The position numbers and the translations under genes were made by a program. Positions 41,333 to 49,984 of a stretch of DNA of 61,025 nucleotides are shown piece by piece. Under the pieces are notes generated by a model that saw only the letters and a program-made list of their open reading frames with translations, had not been told where the DNA came from and made no database searches. The DNA is taken from positions 1-61,025 of the forward strand of contig REDE01000070.1 in the NCBI GenBank assembly GCA_007693635.1. Direction: 5' to 3'. The stretch is from Flavobacteriales bacterium (GTDB taxonomy: Bacteria; Bacteroidota; Bacteroidia; Flavobacteriales; Schleiferiaceae). Positions within the stretch are counted from its first letter, which is position 1; each line of letters opens with the position of its first letter.

Positions 41333-42400
41333 TTAATAGCGCAGAATTGCGGTTAAAGGTTGGTCAAAGTTGGTTTCACCATTTACGATGAAGTCAACCA
41401 TACCTCCATTGAGAAGCGTTTGTTCGGCAATTTCGTCGATCACATCATCGTAATCACCGGGTTGTTCAGGTTTTTCCAGAAGCTGAATGTTCCCTTCGTA
41501 AATTCGTGCTGCCTGACGGTAATCTTTCTGTGCAACCAGGTGGGAAACCCTTCCTTGTCGAGCAAGCTTGTACACATCAGATACAATCGATGAAATTTTT
41601 TCGGGTGAAATTCCACTGCGAAGAGCATTCAAGCGTTCAATTTTTTGCTCTTTCATCGATTTGCCAACTTCGGCCCATATTTCGTTAAGCCAGGTTGAGG
41701 CATTATTAGCGGAGCGCGACCCATCGAGCTGTGCAATAACGTTGTGACTAAAGCGGGTCTTCTTCATGTAATAGTCGCGGATACGACGCACACCGACCAA
41801 TACAATGGGCAAGGGTTCTTGTCGCATGACTTTCTCAAGTGCTTCATCAACTTCACGGAAAAACTCTTCGGTGTAGCGATCCTCCGTATCGGAAAAACTT
41901 TTTTCTAGGGTATTGGCCGCTATTCTTGGGTTTTCCATTGGGAACCCATCTATTTCGGCATTTTCCCCAAAACGATCTTCACTGGCCTCGAATATGTCTA
42001 CCTTTTCCTTGGATAGTGTAAGCACGTAATAGCGAAGACTCTTGCTTATACCTACGATGATGTCTCTGGTGGCAAAGTTTTTATCCAACACAACACGGTT
42101 GGGCAAATCAAATGGAAAGCGCTTGATCATTCCCACGCGCTCACCTAAGAAAATACCTAAGCCGTCGAGATTGTTTTGATGATCGATAAGATGAATGAAA
42201 CTATCGAATCGCTTTAACCATTGCTCTGAGGTTTTTTTATCCATTTCATTTGATAGACGTTCGGCAAGCTCATTGCGTAGGTTTTTTAGTAAAATGGGGT
42301 CTTGCGTAACACCGGGAGCTGTTCGGTGTGTTTTCATGGTTACTGTGATACTTGGATACGAAGCATTGCGAATTAAATCGTCGACGAAATGGATTTTCAT
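41333..42400 (-). CDS. Bacterial eRF1/Pelota-like protein (baeRF; Balon-like ribosome factor)
   Basis: 355 residues. The C-terminal third carries the eRF1/Pelota domain 3 signature: EQTLLNGGMVDFIVNG ending in LTAILRY. The middle region (LPIVLVGVRRIRDYYMKKT...NVIAQLDGS) fits domain 2. The N-terminal about 150 residues are a bacterial version of domain 1 (GIFLGERVGMIKRFPFDLPNRV split, ISKSLRYYVLTLSKEKVDIFEA). No GGQ peptide-release motif is present. This agrees with the bacterial archaeo-eukaryotic release-factor-like family to which Balon, a cold-shock ribosome hibernation factor of Psychrobacter, belongs. Cytoplasmic ribosome binding in stress is inferred; catalysis of release is unlikely. 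Single gene with its own terminator. Confidence 0.78.
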   Translation of the reverse strand: MKIHFVDDLIRNASYPSITVTMKTHRTAPGVTQDPILLKNLRNELAERLSNEMDKKTSEQWLKRFDSFIHLIDHQNNLDGLGIFLGERVGMIKRFPFDLPNRVVLDKNFATRDIIVGISKSLRYYVLTLSKEKVDIFEASEDRFGENAEIDGFPMENPRIAANTLEKSFSDTEDRYTEEFFREVDEALEKVMRQEPLPIVLVGVRRIRDYYMKKTRFSHNVIAQLDGSRSANNASTWLNEIWAEVGKSMKEQKIERLNALRSGISPEKISSIVSDVYKLARQGRVSHLVAQKDYRQAARIYEGNIQLLEKPEQPGDYDDVIDEIAEQTLLNGGMVDFIVNGETNFDQPLTAILRY

Positions 42401-42527
42401 ACGTAGCTAATTTAGTTTATAATTAATCGTTCAGAAGCCTGAATTTTGGCTCCCAATTATCGATGCAAATTAGAGCAAAAGAATGTAATTTGCAAATGAC
42501 TATGATCACTTCCCCAAGAATCGGGTT

Positions 42528-43472
42528 CTATTTTAGCATAAAATGTTGTGAAGCTGCGAGAATTTCGCGAAATTTCCAATGGACTATTTGATTTTCATCA
42601 CTCATACGCATTCCTCCTTGGTGATAAATCTCATTGGTGAGTCGGAAAATTTTAAGACTTCCTTCCCGAATTATGGTTTGTAATTGGGGTATATCATCCA
42701 CGAAATCGCCTTTTAATAATGTGTCCCAAACCTTATCGGCTTCTCGGAAAATTCTAAATTCCCAATCATCAAGATGTGTTTTTAGTTTTTCCGATGCTTC
42801 GTTGACCTGTGCACTCTCGAGCAAAGATCGGCCTAATCCCGCAAAGGCTATTCCCATGCAAAAGCGAGCAAAAGGCATAAACCCGAGTCGGTGAATTTCG
42901 TAGGCGTACGGATTTGCAATTTCTCCGATTTTAAAGGAGCAAATTCCGGGGATATTTTCACCCGCGATGCCGAAGGAGGAGGTGGGGCGGAAGGCGAAAA
43001 CATCCCATTCTTCATGGATTTTTACTTCGGTAGCGGCTACGACGTAACTTGCTAGATCATCATTTTCATCTATGGCGTTGACTGTAAAATGGGTGGCGTG
43101 GGCACTACCTGTACATTTATCCCATTCACCACTTAACTTTATAATGCCATTTTCATTCTTAGAGGTGCCTCCGATTTTACCACTGCCCGCCAATGCCGCT
43201 TGCGGGGTGCTGAAAATTTCTCGAGCTGCCTCCGTAGGAAAAAAGCCGGAAAAATATCCAGCACCAGCTCCTAAATTGACGCACCAACCGGCACTGCCAA
43301 ATTCTTTGCTGTAATCGTGAATGACTTTCAAGCCTTGGGCTAAACTCCATTGTAAGCCCCCAAATTCATTGGGGACAAATCCAAAAAACACTTTTTCATC
43401 GTGCATTTTTTGCAGCAAATGAAAAGGTAGCTGATTTGTCTTGTAATCAGCGGCGGTGTATTCAGAAGTCAT
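42528..43472 (-). CDS. Acyl-CoA dehydrogenase-like flavoprotein
   Basis: 314 residues, short for the family (usually 370-400). It shows an acyl-CoA dehydrogenase/HsaA-like layout: an N-terminal helical part with FFGFVPNEFGGLQ, KEFGSAGWCVNLGAG, a middle beta domain (IIKLSGEWDKCTGSAHATHF), and a C-terminal helical bundle ending GGMRMSDENQIVHWKFREI. The C-terminal part resembles flavin-dependent monooxygenases of the HpaB/DszC type as much as dehydrogenases. The catalytic glutamate cannot be placed. It follows kdsA by 10 bases, so shares its transcript, without an obvious metabolic link. Confidence 0.7.
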   Translation of the reverse strand: MTSEYTAADYKTNQLPFHLLQKMHDEKVFFGFVPNEFGGLQWSLAQGLKVIHDYSKEFGSAGWCVNLGAGAGYFSGFFPTEAAREIFSTPQAALAGSGKIGGTSKNENGIIKLSGEWDKCTGSAHATHFTVNAIDENDDLASYVVAATEVKIHEEWDVFAFRPTSSFGIAGENIPGICSFKIGEIANPYAYEIHRLGFMPFARFCMGIAFAGLGRSLLESAQVNEASEKLKTHLDDWEFRIFREADKVWDTLLKGDFVDDIPQLQTIIREGSLKIFRLTNEIYHQGGMRMSDENQIVHWKFREILAASQHFMLK

Positions 43473-43482
43473 TTTTCTTGAG

Positions 43483-44304
43483 TTATTTCCCTGCTTCGTG
43501 TATGCGTAAAAGTGGCTCCATGAATTTTTCTAAGCGGGCGATATCGAGCTGACTGGCTGCATCGCAAAGTGCTTCGTCAGGACAAGGATGGGTTTCTATA
43601 AAAAGTCCATCGATTCCGGCTCCTACAGCTGCTCGTGCCAAAACATCTAAGTACTGGCGCGCACCTCCTGAAGGGTCGGCACTAGGGATTCCGTATTTGC
43701 GTATGGAATGAGTTACGTCGAAGACAACCGGATAGCCGCTTTCTGCAAGGTGATAGAACGAGCGGGGATCCACAATTAAATCGTTGTACCCGAACGTATA
43801 ACCTCGCTCTGTAAGGATGATGTTTTTGTTGCCGGTGCTTTCAACTTTTTCTACGGGTTTAATCATATTTTCCGGAGCTAAAAACTGACCGTGCTTGAGA
43901 TTAACCACCTTGCCAGTCCTGCCTGCGGCTTCTACCAAGGATGTTTGCATGACCAAGTACGCCGGAATTTGTATGACATCGAGCACCTCTGCTGCGGCTT
44001 CAGCCTCGTGCGGGTGGTGAATGTCGGAGAGAATTGGAAACCCAAAGGATTCTTTGATCTTTTGCAAAATTCTTAAACCTTCCTCCAAGCCAGGACCACG
44101 ATAATAATCTACCGATGAGCGATTGTCTTTAATGAACGACGACTTGAAGATAATAGGTACGCCACTCTTTTCGCTATATTTTCGTAGCTGCTCGGCTACG
44201 TTCATCATAATGCTCTCGGATTCAATTACACAAGGGCCGCTGATTAGAAAAAGAGAATCGGCGCCGCACTGAATATCCCCAACGGGAATGATATTTTTTG
44301 ACAT
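43483..44304 (-). CDS. kdsA: 3-deoxy-8-phosphooctulonate synthase (KDO-8-P synthase)
   Basis: 273 residues, family length. Characteristic segments: LFLISGPCVIESES, IFKSSFIKDNRSS, PILSDIHHPHEA, VIQIPAYLVMQTSL, VNLKHGQFLAPENM and FIETHPCPDEALCD. The enzyme condenses phosphoenolpyruvate with arabinose-5-phosphate to KDO-8-phosphate, the first committed step of the lipopolysaccharide inner-core sugar KDO. The first gene of a two-gene unit; divergent from phoH. Confidence 0.96.
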   Translation of the reverse strand: MSKNIIPVGDIQCGADSLFLISGPCVIESESIMMNVAEQLRKYSEKSGVPIIFKSSFIKDNRSSVDYYRGPGLEEGLRILQKIKESFGFPILSDIHHPHEAEAAAEVLDVIQIPAYLVMQTSLVEAAGRTGKVVNLKHGQFLAPENMIKPVEKVESTGNKNIILTERGYTFGYNDLIVDPRSFYHLAESGYPVVFDVTHSIRKYGIPSADPSGGARQYLDVLARAAVGAGIDGLFIETHPCPDEALCDAASQLDIARLEKFMEPLLRIHEAGK

Positions 44305-44339
44305 AAGAAATGTACTTGGATGGTTTATCTGTTAACTGA

Positions 44340-44370
44340 CAAATATAATGCGTTGAGGTTTTGTGTTCAA
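44340..44370 (-). promoter_or_regulatory. Promoter of kdsA
   Basis: TTG (44370-44368), 20-base spacer, TATATTTG (44347-44340); leader about 30 bases. Confidence 0.62.
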
Positions 44371-44435
44371 CTTTTTTGCTCAATAGTTTTTCCCAAAGGT
44401 TGTTGATTACTTTTTTTGCCGAGTGGCATCTTCAA

Positions 44436-44466
44436 TTTGAGGTGCATGTAATTTGCTCTAGGTTTT
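44436..44466 (+). promoter_or_regulatory. Promoter of phoH
   Basis: TTTG (44436-44439), 19-base spacer, TAGGTTTT (44459-44466), one mismatch to the -7 consensus, 24 bases before the ATG. Confidence 0.45.
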
Positions 44467-44490
44467 GTAACACAATAATCTCTATTGCTC

Positions 44491-45840
44491 ATGCCAAGAA
44501 TTAGTAAAAAGAAAAAGGTCTTTGTTTTGGATACCTCAGTAATCCTTTACGATCATCGCGCCTTCATGGAGTTTGCAGAACACGATGTGGCCATTCCAAT
44601 TTCAGTCTTAGAAGAATTGGATAATTTTAAAAAAGGCAGCGATACTAAAAATTTTGAAGCCCGGCAATTTATTCGCGCGCTCGAAGAAATGGCCTCGCAA
44701 TCTTCGCTACAAGATTGGCAGCCTCTGCGCGGGGAGAAGAAAGGAATGTTTCGTGTTGTGATGAGTAAAATTGCGAAAAGCATCGATGCCAATCAGGTGT
44801 TTATGGGCAATAAAATGGATCATCAAATTATCAATGCGGCATTAACGCTGAAAGAGGAGGAGCCTAAGCGCGAGGTTATTTTGGTGACCAAGGACATTAA
44901 TCTACGACTAAAGGCTCGTGCGCTTAATATGCAGGCTGAGGATTACGAAACGGGAAAAGTAAAGGATGTCGAGCGATTACATAAGGGTAACGCCAAGTAC
45001 GATAATTTTCCCCAAACCTTCATTGATGCTTTGCACAAGAAAGGCTTTGTTGAGTTGGAAAAAATTCTTTCGAAAGTCTCAGATTTTGCACCGATTGCCA
45101 ATCAATATTTTGTCCTCACCGGATCGAAGTCTTCTGCTTTAGCATTTTACAACGCTCGTGAGGAACGTTTGGAATTGGTGGAAAAACGCCAATGCTACGG
45201 CATCAAGCCCCGCAATGCCGAACAAGCTTTTGCTCTTCACGCGGTGATGCATCCCGATATTAAGTTGGTATCTCTTTCAGGAGTTGCGGGAACAGGTAAA
45301 ACGCTGCTGGCCCTTGCGGCGGCTTTGGAACAGCGAAGGGAGTATAGACAAGTTTATCTGAGCCGACCTATTGTTCCTCTTTCAAATCGTGATTTGGGAT
45401 ATTTGCCTGGTGATATGAAGGCTAAAGTGGATCCTTATATGCAGGCTCTTTGGGATAATCTTAAGCACATAAAAAACCAATTTAAAGAATCGGATAAAGA
45501 ATTTCGCGCCATCGACGAAATGGTGCAGTCAGAGAAAATCGTTGTAACGCCTTTGGCCTATATACGTGGTCGAAGTTTGTCTAACGTCATATTTATTGTA
45601 GACGAGGCTCAAAACTTAACCCCACACGAAATTAAAACGGTGATTACTCGAGCTGGTGAAAATGCAAAATTTATATTCACCGGTGATGTTTTTCAAATTG
45701 ACACGCCGTATTTGGATGAACAGTCCAATGGCTTGTCTTATATGATCGATAAACTATCGGGAAACGATTTGTTTTCGAGTGTTTTGCTGGAGAAAGGTGA
45801 GCGTTCCGAATTAGCAAATGTTGCGAATGCACTTCTCTGA
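44491..45840 (+). CDS. PIN-domain PhoH-type ATPase (YlaK-like)
   Basis: 449 residues. The N-terminal PIN domain (about 8-140) carries the acidic nuclease residues in VFVLDTSVILYDH, ISVLEELDNFKK and VILVTKDINLRLKA. The C-terminal PhoH ATPase has Walker A GVAGTGKTLLALAAAL, LSRPIVPL, Walker B VIFIVDEAQNLTPHEIK and the sensor FTGDVFQID. PIN-PhoH proteins are linked to RNA unwinding and cleavage; the physiological RNA is unknown. ATG 44491 is chosen over TTG 44485. The next gene begins within its last 23 bases. Confidence 0.92.
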   Translation: MPRISKKKKVFVLDTSVILYDHRAFMEFAEHDVAIPISVLEELDNFKKGSDTKNFEARQFIRALEEMASQSSLQDWQPLRGEKKGMFRVVMSKIAKSIDANQVFMGNKMDHQIINAALTLKEEEPKREVILVTKDINLRLKARALNMQAEDYETGKVKDVERLHKGNAKYDNFPQTFIDALHKKGFVELEKILSKVSDFAPIANQYFVLTGSKSSALAFYNAREERLELVEKRQCYGIKPRNAEQAFALHAVMHPDIKLVSLSGVAGTGKTLLALAAALEQRREYRQVYLSRPIVPLSNRDLGYLPGDMKAKVDPYMQALWDNLKHIKNQFKESDKEFRAIDEMVQSEKIVVTPLAYIRGRSLSNVIFIVDEAQNLTPHEIKTVITRAGENAKFIFTGDVFQIDTPYLDEQSNGLSYMIDKLSGNDLFSSVLLEKGERSELANVANALL

Positions 45841-47227
45841 TAGGCGTTTGTTGCTGGTTTTAATTCTGGGATTGCTCATTCCTAGAATTTTTGTGTTGCT
45901 CGATCCGCAAATATTGCCTGATCTAGACGAAGCTGCTCTGGGTATACATGTGCAGAAATGGATTCAAGGAACGCATGTTAGCTTCTTTTTTCCGGGTCAA
46001 ACGCATAGTTTTGTCTTCCCAGAAATGCTTCTGCTGGCTCCTTTGCTCGCCATCTTTCCAGGCTCGTTTGTCGTCTTGAAAATTGTTCCGCTATTGTTTT
46101 TTCTCGGGGCAATGGTTTTGTTGTTTTTTGCGATTCCCGAGCACCAACGAAAGCAATCGGTATTCTTGCTGCTACTTGTTAGTTTACTTCCTACATCCAT
46201 AATTTGGAGTATGAAGTTGCGTGGTGGCTACGTTCCGGCGCTTTTCTTTTGTTGCCTGATTCTTTGGATTCGAAACCGATCCCGTCCAAGTGCATTAAAT
46301 GATTTTTTCGTGGGCTGGGCGATGGCATGGATGTTTATGTCCCACACACTTATGGCTGTGTTTTTTGTTTTTCCAATTGCGTACTCGTACGTTGTAAAGG
46401 AGTTTCGACGAACCGAAATTTTCCCGGGAATGATTGGCCTGGTTGTGGGCTTTGTCTTTCAGTTTGTTGGTAAAAAACCTGAGAATTTATTTCCTCCCGA
46501 TACAGCCCGACTCGCCGAGGGCTTTTCTCTATTTCGTTTACCAAGTGATTTAGCGACTTTCATCGACGGCAAATGGATTTTTTGGAGTTATGGCGAAGTT
46601 GGTTGGCAGACTATATGTTACGGTATTTTAGCTTTGTTCGTCATTTGGAGTCTGTTTCGTCGAGAGGGTATACACCGTTTGTTTATTTCTACAATGGGTT
46701 TTGCTATGTTGAGTTTTTACGGAATGTTTCAGCCTTTTCCTCTGCGATATTTTGTTCCGTTCCTATTCGCTTTGTTCATCTTTACGGCCACGGTACCGCT
46801 GCCTGCTTTTTCTCTCCGTTGGATTTTAAGCATTTTGGGATTGAATTTTATTTTGTTTTTTTTGACTCCATTTCATCACACTCATCTAGAGTTTTCAGGA
46901 AATTCAAAGGCTGCTATTGATGCAATTCTCATCGAGAATAAAGGTATGACTTCTGTTTTTGTTGAGGATGAGTCCTTGGCCTACCTGCTGCATTTCCGCG
47001 CTCGAGAACAGCAGCATTTTCGAGCAAAACCCGCCTATCATCGGTTTCAGCGTGACTGGTATGATGGTGAATTGGCTCTTCAACAAAATCTTCCGGTTGG
47101 CTTGGTTACGCAAGAAAAGCATTCCGGCTTGAATCCTTCGGCAATCATCGATCAATGGTATATTTATAATTTTGTTAGTCGAGATGTGCTTTTGCAATCC
47201 GGTTTTGAGCTTAAAGAGGTTCAATAA
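45818..47227 (+). CDS. Multi-pass membrane protein, GT-C glycosyltransferase-like
   Basis: 469 residues with about 10 membrane segments and a soluble C-terminal 90 residues. The first luminal loop has LPDLDEAALGIHVQKW, in which the acidic pair resembles the catalytic D-E/D of GT-C enzymes (PMT/ArnT group) that use polyprenyl-phosphate sugars. Such enzymes add sugars on the outer face of the inner membrane. No family beyond this can be named. Starts (ATG 45818 or 45827) inside phoH, so probably coupled to it. Confidence 0.6.
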   Translation: MLRMHFSDRRLLLVLILGLLIPRIFVLLDPQILPDLDEAALGIHVQKWIQGTHVSFFFPGQTHSFVFPEMLLLAPLLAIFPGSFVVLKIVPLLFFLGAMVLLFFAIPEHQRKQSVFLLLLVSLLPTSIIWSMKLRGGYVPALFFCCLILWIRNRSRPSALNDFFVGWAMAWMFMSHTLMAVFFVFPIAYSYVVKEFRRTEIFPGMIGLVVGFVFQFVGKKPENLFPPDTARLAEGFSLFRLPSDLATFIDGKWIFWSYGEVGWQTICYGILALFVIWSLFRREGIHRLFISTMGFAMLSFYGMFQPFPLRYFVPFLFALFIFTATVPLPAFSLRWILSILGLNFILFFLTPFHHTHLEFSGNSKAAIDAILIENKGMTSVFVEDESLAYLLHFRAREQQHFRAKPAYHRFQRDWYDGELALQQNLPVGLVTQEKHSGLNPSAIIDQWYIYNFVSRDVLLQSGFELKEVQ

Positions 47228-47387
47228 CGAGGATGATTGAGGGAATTTGCCAGAAATTTTATTTAGTCCTCGAGGATATTGCAAATAATTTGCGGACTTG
47301 TAAATTTCATTGTATCATTGAATTTTGAAAAACGCTTTTCGAAGTTAGGAGCATAACTCACGACTTCGATGTTGTTTTTCGTTTTTT

Positions 47388-47395
47388 TAACTTTG
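47388..47395 (+). promoter_or_regulatory. -7 box of the secreted-protein gene
   Basis: TAACTTTG, exact consensus match, 31 bases before ATG 47427. A TTCG 19 bases upstream may serve as -33. Confidence 0.45.
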
Positions 47396-47426
47396 AAAAT
47401 CAAAACCTTATATAAACCTACATCGC

Positions 47427-49031
47427 ATGAGAATACGTACTACTACGCTTTTGTTAGCTATTTTGTTTGGGAGTTTTTCGACGGTTCACGCCCAACGCTT
47501 GAAAGCCGATAAGGACAAAGAGTCTAGAGTAAGGTCGATTGAATTGGATTATCAGACTCGTACCGCTGGGCCAATGATGTTTTTTGATGCCCGTAAACAC
47601 AGTTGGTTTGGTTTGGCTGTTTCTTCCGATATTATGGCCGCAATTTGGAATCCTGCGGTTAGGGATATTTTTGAAGAGTTCAATGCTAGCAAAATTAAAG
47701 AAATCAAAAAGGCGGGGTATACTCCTGTTCGTTTTACCTATTTAGAAGGACGTCCAACTCTGTTTGTTCGAAAGTCTGATGACAAGTCAGCATCACGTTT
47801 ATACATTTGGCCACTAGGGGCTGGAAACCGTCCGATGGGCCGTCGTCCAACTTACATGGGCAGAGCGTCTCAGTGTTCGGATCGTACGCTTAGTGAGAAT
47901 ATTCGCGTCCTAACGGATCCGGAGTCGCAGGCTCGTGGATTTCTGTCACAGCTCAATTGTTCAAGGGGCGAGGCTATTGAGTTTTCGTATATTTCGTTGG
48001 ATACTGCTGGAAAAGTAATCTTTGAAAAGAAAATTCGTGCTACCGAAGAATTTCGTTCACACGATGGACAACTAGTTGTTTTGAACGAAGACCGGGCTTT
48101 TTACGCCATTAAGCATAAAGGTAATCAAGGTCGTTTTGCCCAGTATAATGGTTTCTACGAAATCAATAAAGATGGAGCAACTTTTCATTCTTTGGATATT
48201 GACGGCTACGTACTGCGCGATTATTTCTTGCATGTTGGCAAGGACGGTAATATTTACGCTAGGGGCTTGGTATCTTCCAAGGTAGCCGGCGATATGATCG
48301 GTGCGGCAACCATTCGCTTCAACGTAGGTAGTGGTTCTTTTGATGATATTAAAGTCGAAGCCTTCGATGGTGAAGCCCTTGCCGCTTCGATCATCGAGAA
48401 AAAACGTATTAAGCCCAAAGATGTTGAGCGCGATGCTCCTGCCGTTGAGTTTATTCTCAATCAATCACATATTGATCGCAACGGGAATGTTTACTTATTT
48501 GCTCAGAATCGCGAGGTTAAAACCAAGCGAATCATGCAGGTATCCTCTGGTACGGAAGCCACCATTCGTCACTACATATATCGCGACATTATGGTGGTGA
48601 AGATGGCGCAAGATGGCAGCATACTCTTTACAGAAGTAATTCCTTCTACCAATGTATATTCGAATTTCACTCCAACCGAAGGATATTCTTTTGCCTTTCA
48701 CCAGGATTTGCTCTACATCGTGCATCCCGCGTACAATGGTGATTTAGCGAGTTTTGATTTGGAATCGAGTAAAATTACTTTACCCAATACATTGGCCACA
48801 GCGAATTCGGTTATGACGGTTAGCACCATCGACAGTAAAGGGACTTTTAATTCCCGCGATGTTTTCGATTTTGCTCGTTCGGAGGCTATTTTTGATCCCG
48901 GTCACGTGCTGTATGACGGGTCGAATAATGCTCTCTTTGTTTTGGCTCGCAATGCCAAAAAGCGTAGGGATTTGATTCAGATGAAAATATCCTTCCCTAA
49001 AGAAGGAGCAAGCACCTCGAGTGAAGACTAA
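47427..49031 (+). CDS. Secreted protein of unknown function
   Basis: 534 residues with a clear signal peptide ending in STVHAQ. I do not recognise a family. The mature protein is mostly short strands, with recurring units such as NGNVYLFAQNREVK and DGNIYARGLVSS, a design like a beta-propeller of six or seven blades. There is one pair of cysteines (near residues 152 and 171). No T9SS sorting domain or lipobox is present, so it is expected to be periplasmic. Own promoter and terminator, a single-gene unit. Confidence 0.75.
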   Translation: MRIRTTTLLLAILFGSFSTVHAQRLKADKDKESRVRSIELDYQTRTAGPMMFFDARKHSWFGLAVSSDIMAAIWNPAVRDIFEEFNASKIKEIKKAGYTPVRFTYLEGRPTLFVRKSDDKSASRLYIWPLGAGNRPMGRRPTYMGRASQCSDRTLSENIRVLTDPESQARGFLSQLNCSRGEAIEFSYISLDTAGKVIFEKKIRATEEFRSHDGQLVVLNEDRAFYAIKHKGNQGRFAQYNGFYEINKDGATFHSLDIDGYVLRDYFLHVGKDGNIYARGLVSSKVAGDMIGAATIRFNVGSGSFDDIKVEAFDGEALAASIIEKKRIKPKDVERDAPAVEFILNQSHIDRNGNVYLFAQNREVKTKRIMQVSSGTEATIRHYIYRDIMVVKMAQDGSILFTEVIPSTNVYSNFTPTEGYSFAFHQDLLYIVHPAYNGDLASFDLESSKITLPNTLATANSVMTVSTIDSKGTFNSRDVFDFARSEAIFDPGHVLYDGSNNALFVLARNAKKRRDLIQMKISFPKEGASTSSED

Positions 49032-49058
49032 TTTTTAGCTTTTCAATGCTGCTTACAC

Positions 49059-49089
49059 TACCCCGGATAAATTCCGGGGTATTTTTTTC
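49059..49089 (+). terminator. Terminator of the secreted-protein gene
   Basis: TACCCCGG and CCGGGGTA around an ATAAATT loop, followed by seven T, 28 bases after the stop. Confidence 0.9.
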
Positions 49090-49150
49090 AATATTTCCCC
49101 GTTAGAACGAACTTTGTCGTCTTAAAAATTGTCATCAAAAAAAATAAATT

Positions 49151-49984
49151 ATGGAATGGACTACCGTCAAGGAATATGAAGATATCACCTATAAAAAGTG
49201 TGGGGGAGTTGCGCGTATTGCGTTTAACCGTCCCGATGTGCGCAATGCTTTTCGTCCCAAAACCGTAGCGGAATTATTCGAAGCCTTTCTTGATGCTCGT
49301 GAAGACACGCGTATTGGGGTTGTTTTGTTTTCAGCGGAGGGACCCTCAACTAAAGACGGCATTTGGAGTTTTTGTAGTGGAGGTGATCAGCGAGCGCGCG
49401 GTCACCAAGGATATGTTGACGATGATGGTATGCCTCGTCTAAATATATTGGAGGTGCAAAGACTCATTCGCTTTATGCCTAAAGTTGTTATAGCGGTTGT
49501 TCCTGGCTGGGCTGTTGGTGGTGGACATAGTTTACACGTTGTTTGTGATCTAACACTGGCGAGTAAGGAACACGCAATATTCAAGCAAACCGATGCCGAT
49601 GTAACGAGCTTTGATGGTGGTTACGGTTCGGCATATTTAGCAAAAATGGTTGGACAGAAACGTGCACGCGAGATATTTTTTCTCGGACGTAATTATTCTG
49701 CTCAAGAGGCTTTCGATATGGGAATGGTCAACGCAGTGGTACCTCACGATGAACTCGAGGCAACGGCTTTTGAGTGGGCACAAGAAATTTTGGCAAAATC
49801 ACCTACTTCCATTAAAATGTTGAAATTTGCATTCAATCTCACCGATGATGGAATGGTTGGGCAACAAGTTTTTGCGGGCGAAGCAACACGCTTAGCGTAC
49901 ATGACCGACGAGGCCAAAGAAGGGAGAAATGCGTTTTTAGAAAAACGCAAGCCTGATTTCAGCGATATTAAATGGATTCCTTAA
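49151..49984 (+). CDS. menB: 1,4-dihydroxy-2-naphthoyl-CoA synthase
   Basis: 277 residues of the crotonase fold. MenB-specific features: RPDVRNAFRPKTV, FCSGGDQRARG, VVPGWAVGGGHSLHVVCDL for the oxyanion hole, and DADVTSFDGGYGSAYLAK with the Asp that takes the place of bicarbonate in some MenBs. The enzyme closes the naphthoquinone ring from o-succinylbenzoyl-CoA in menaquinone synthesis, the quinone of this phylum. No other men gene is in the window. Its stop overlaps that of murI in a TTAA palindrome. Confidence 0.95.
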   Translation: MEWTTVKEYEDITYKKCGGVARIAFNRPDVRNAFRPKTVAELFEAFLDAREDTRIGVVLFSAEGPSTKDGIWSFCSGGDQRARGHQGYVDDDGMPRLNILEVQRLIRFMPKVVIAVVPGWAVGGGHSLHVVCDLTLASKEHAIFKQTDADVTSFDGGYGSAYLAKMVGQKRAREIFFLGRNYSAQEAFDMGMVNAVVPHDELEATAFEWAQEILAKSPTSIKMLKFAFNLTDDGMVGQQVFAGEATRLAYMTDEAKEGRNAFLEKRKPDFSDIKWIP

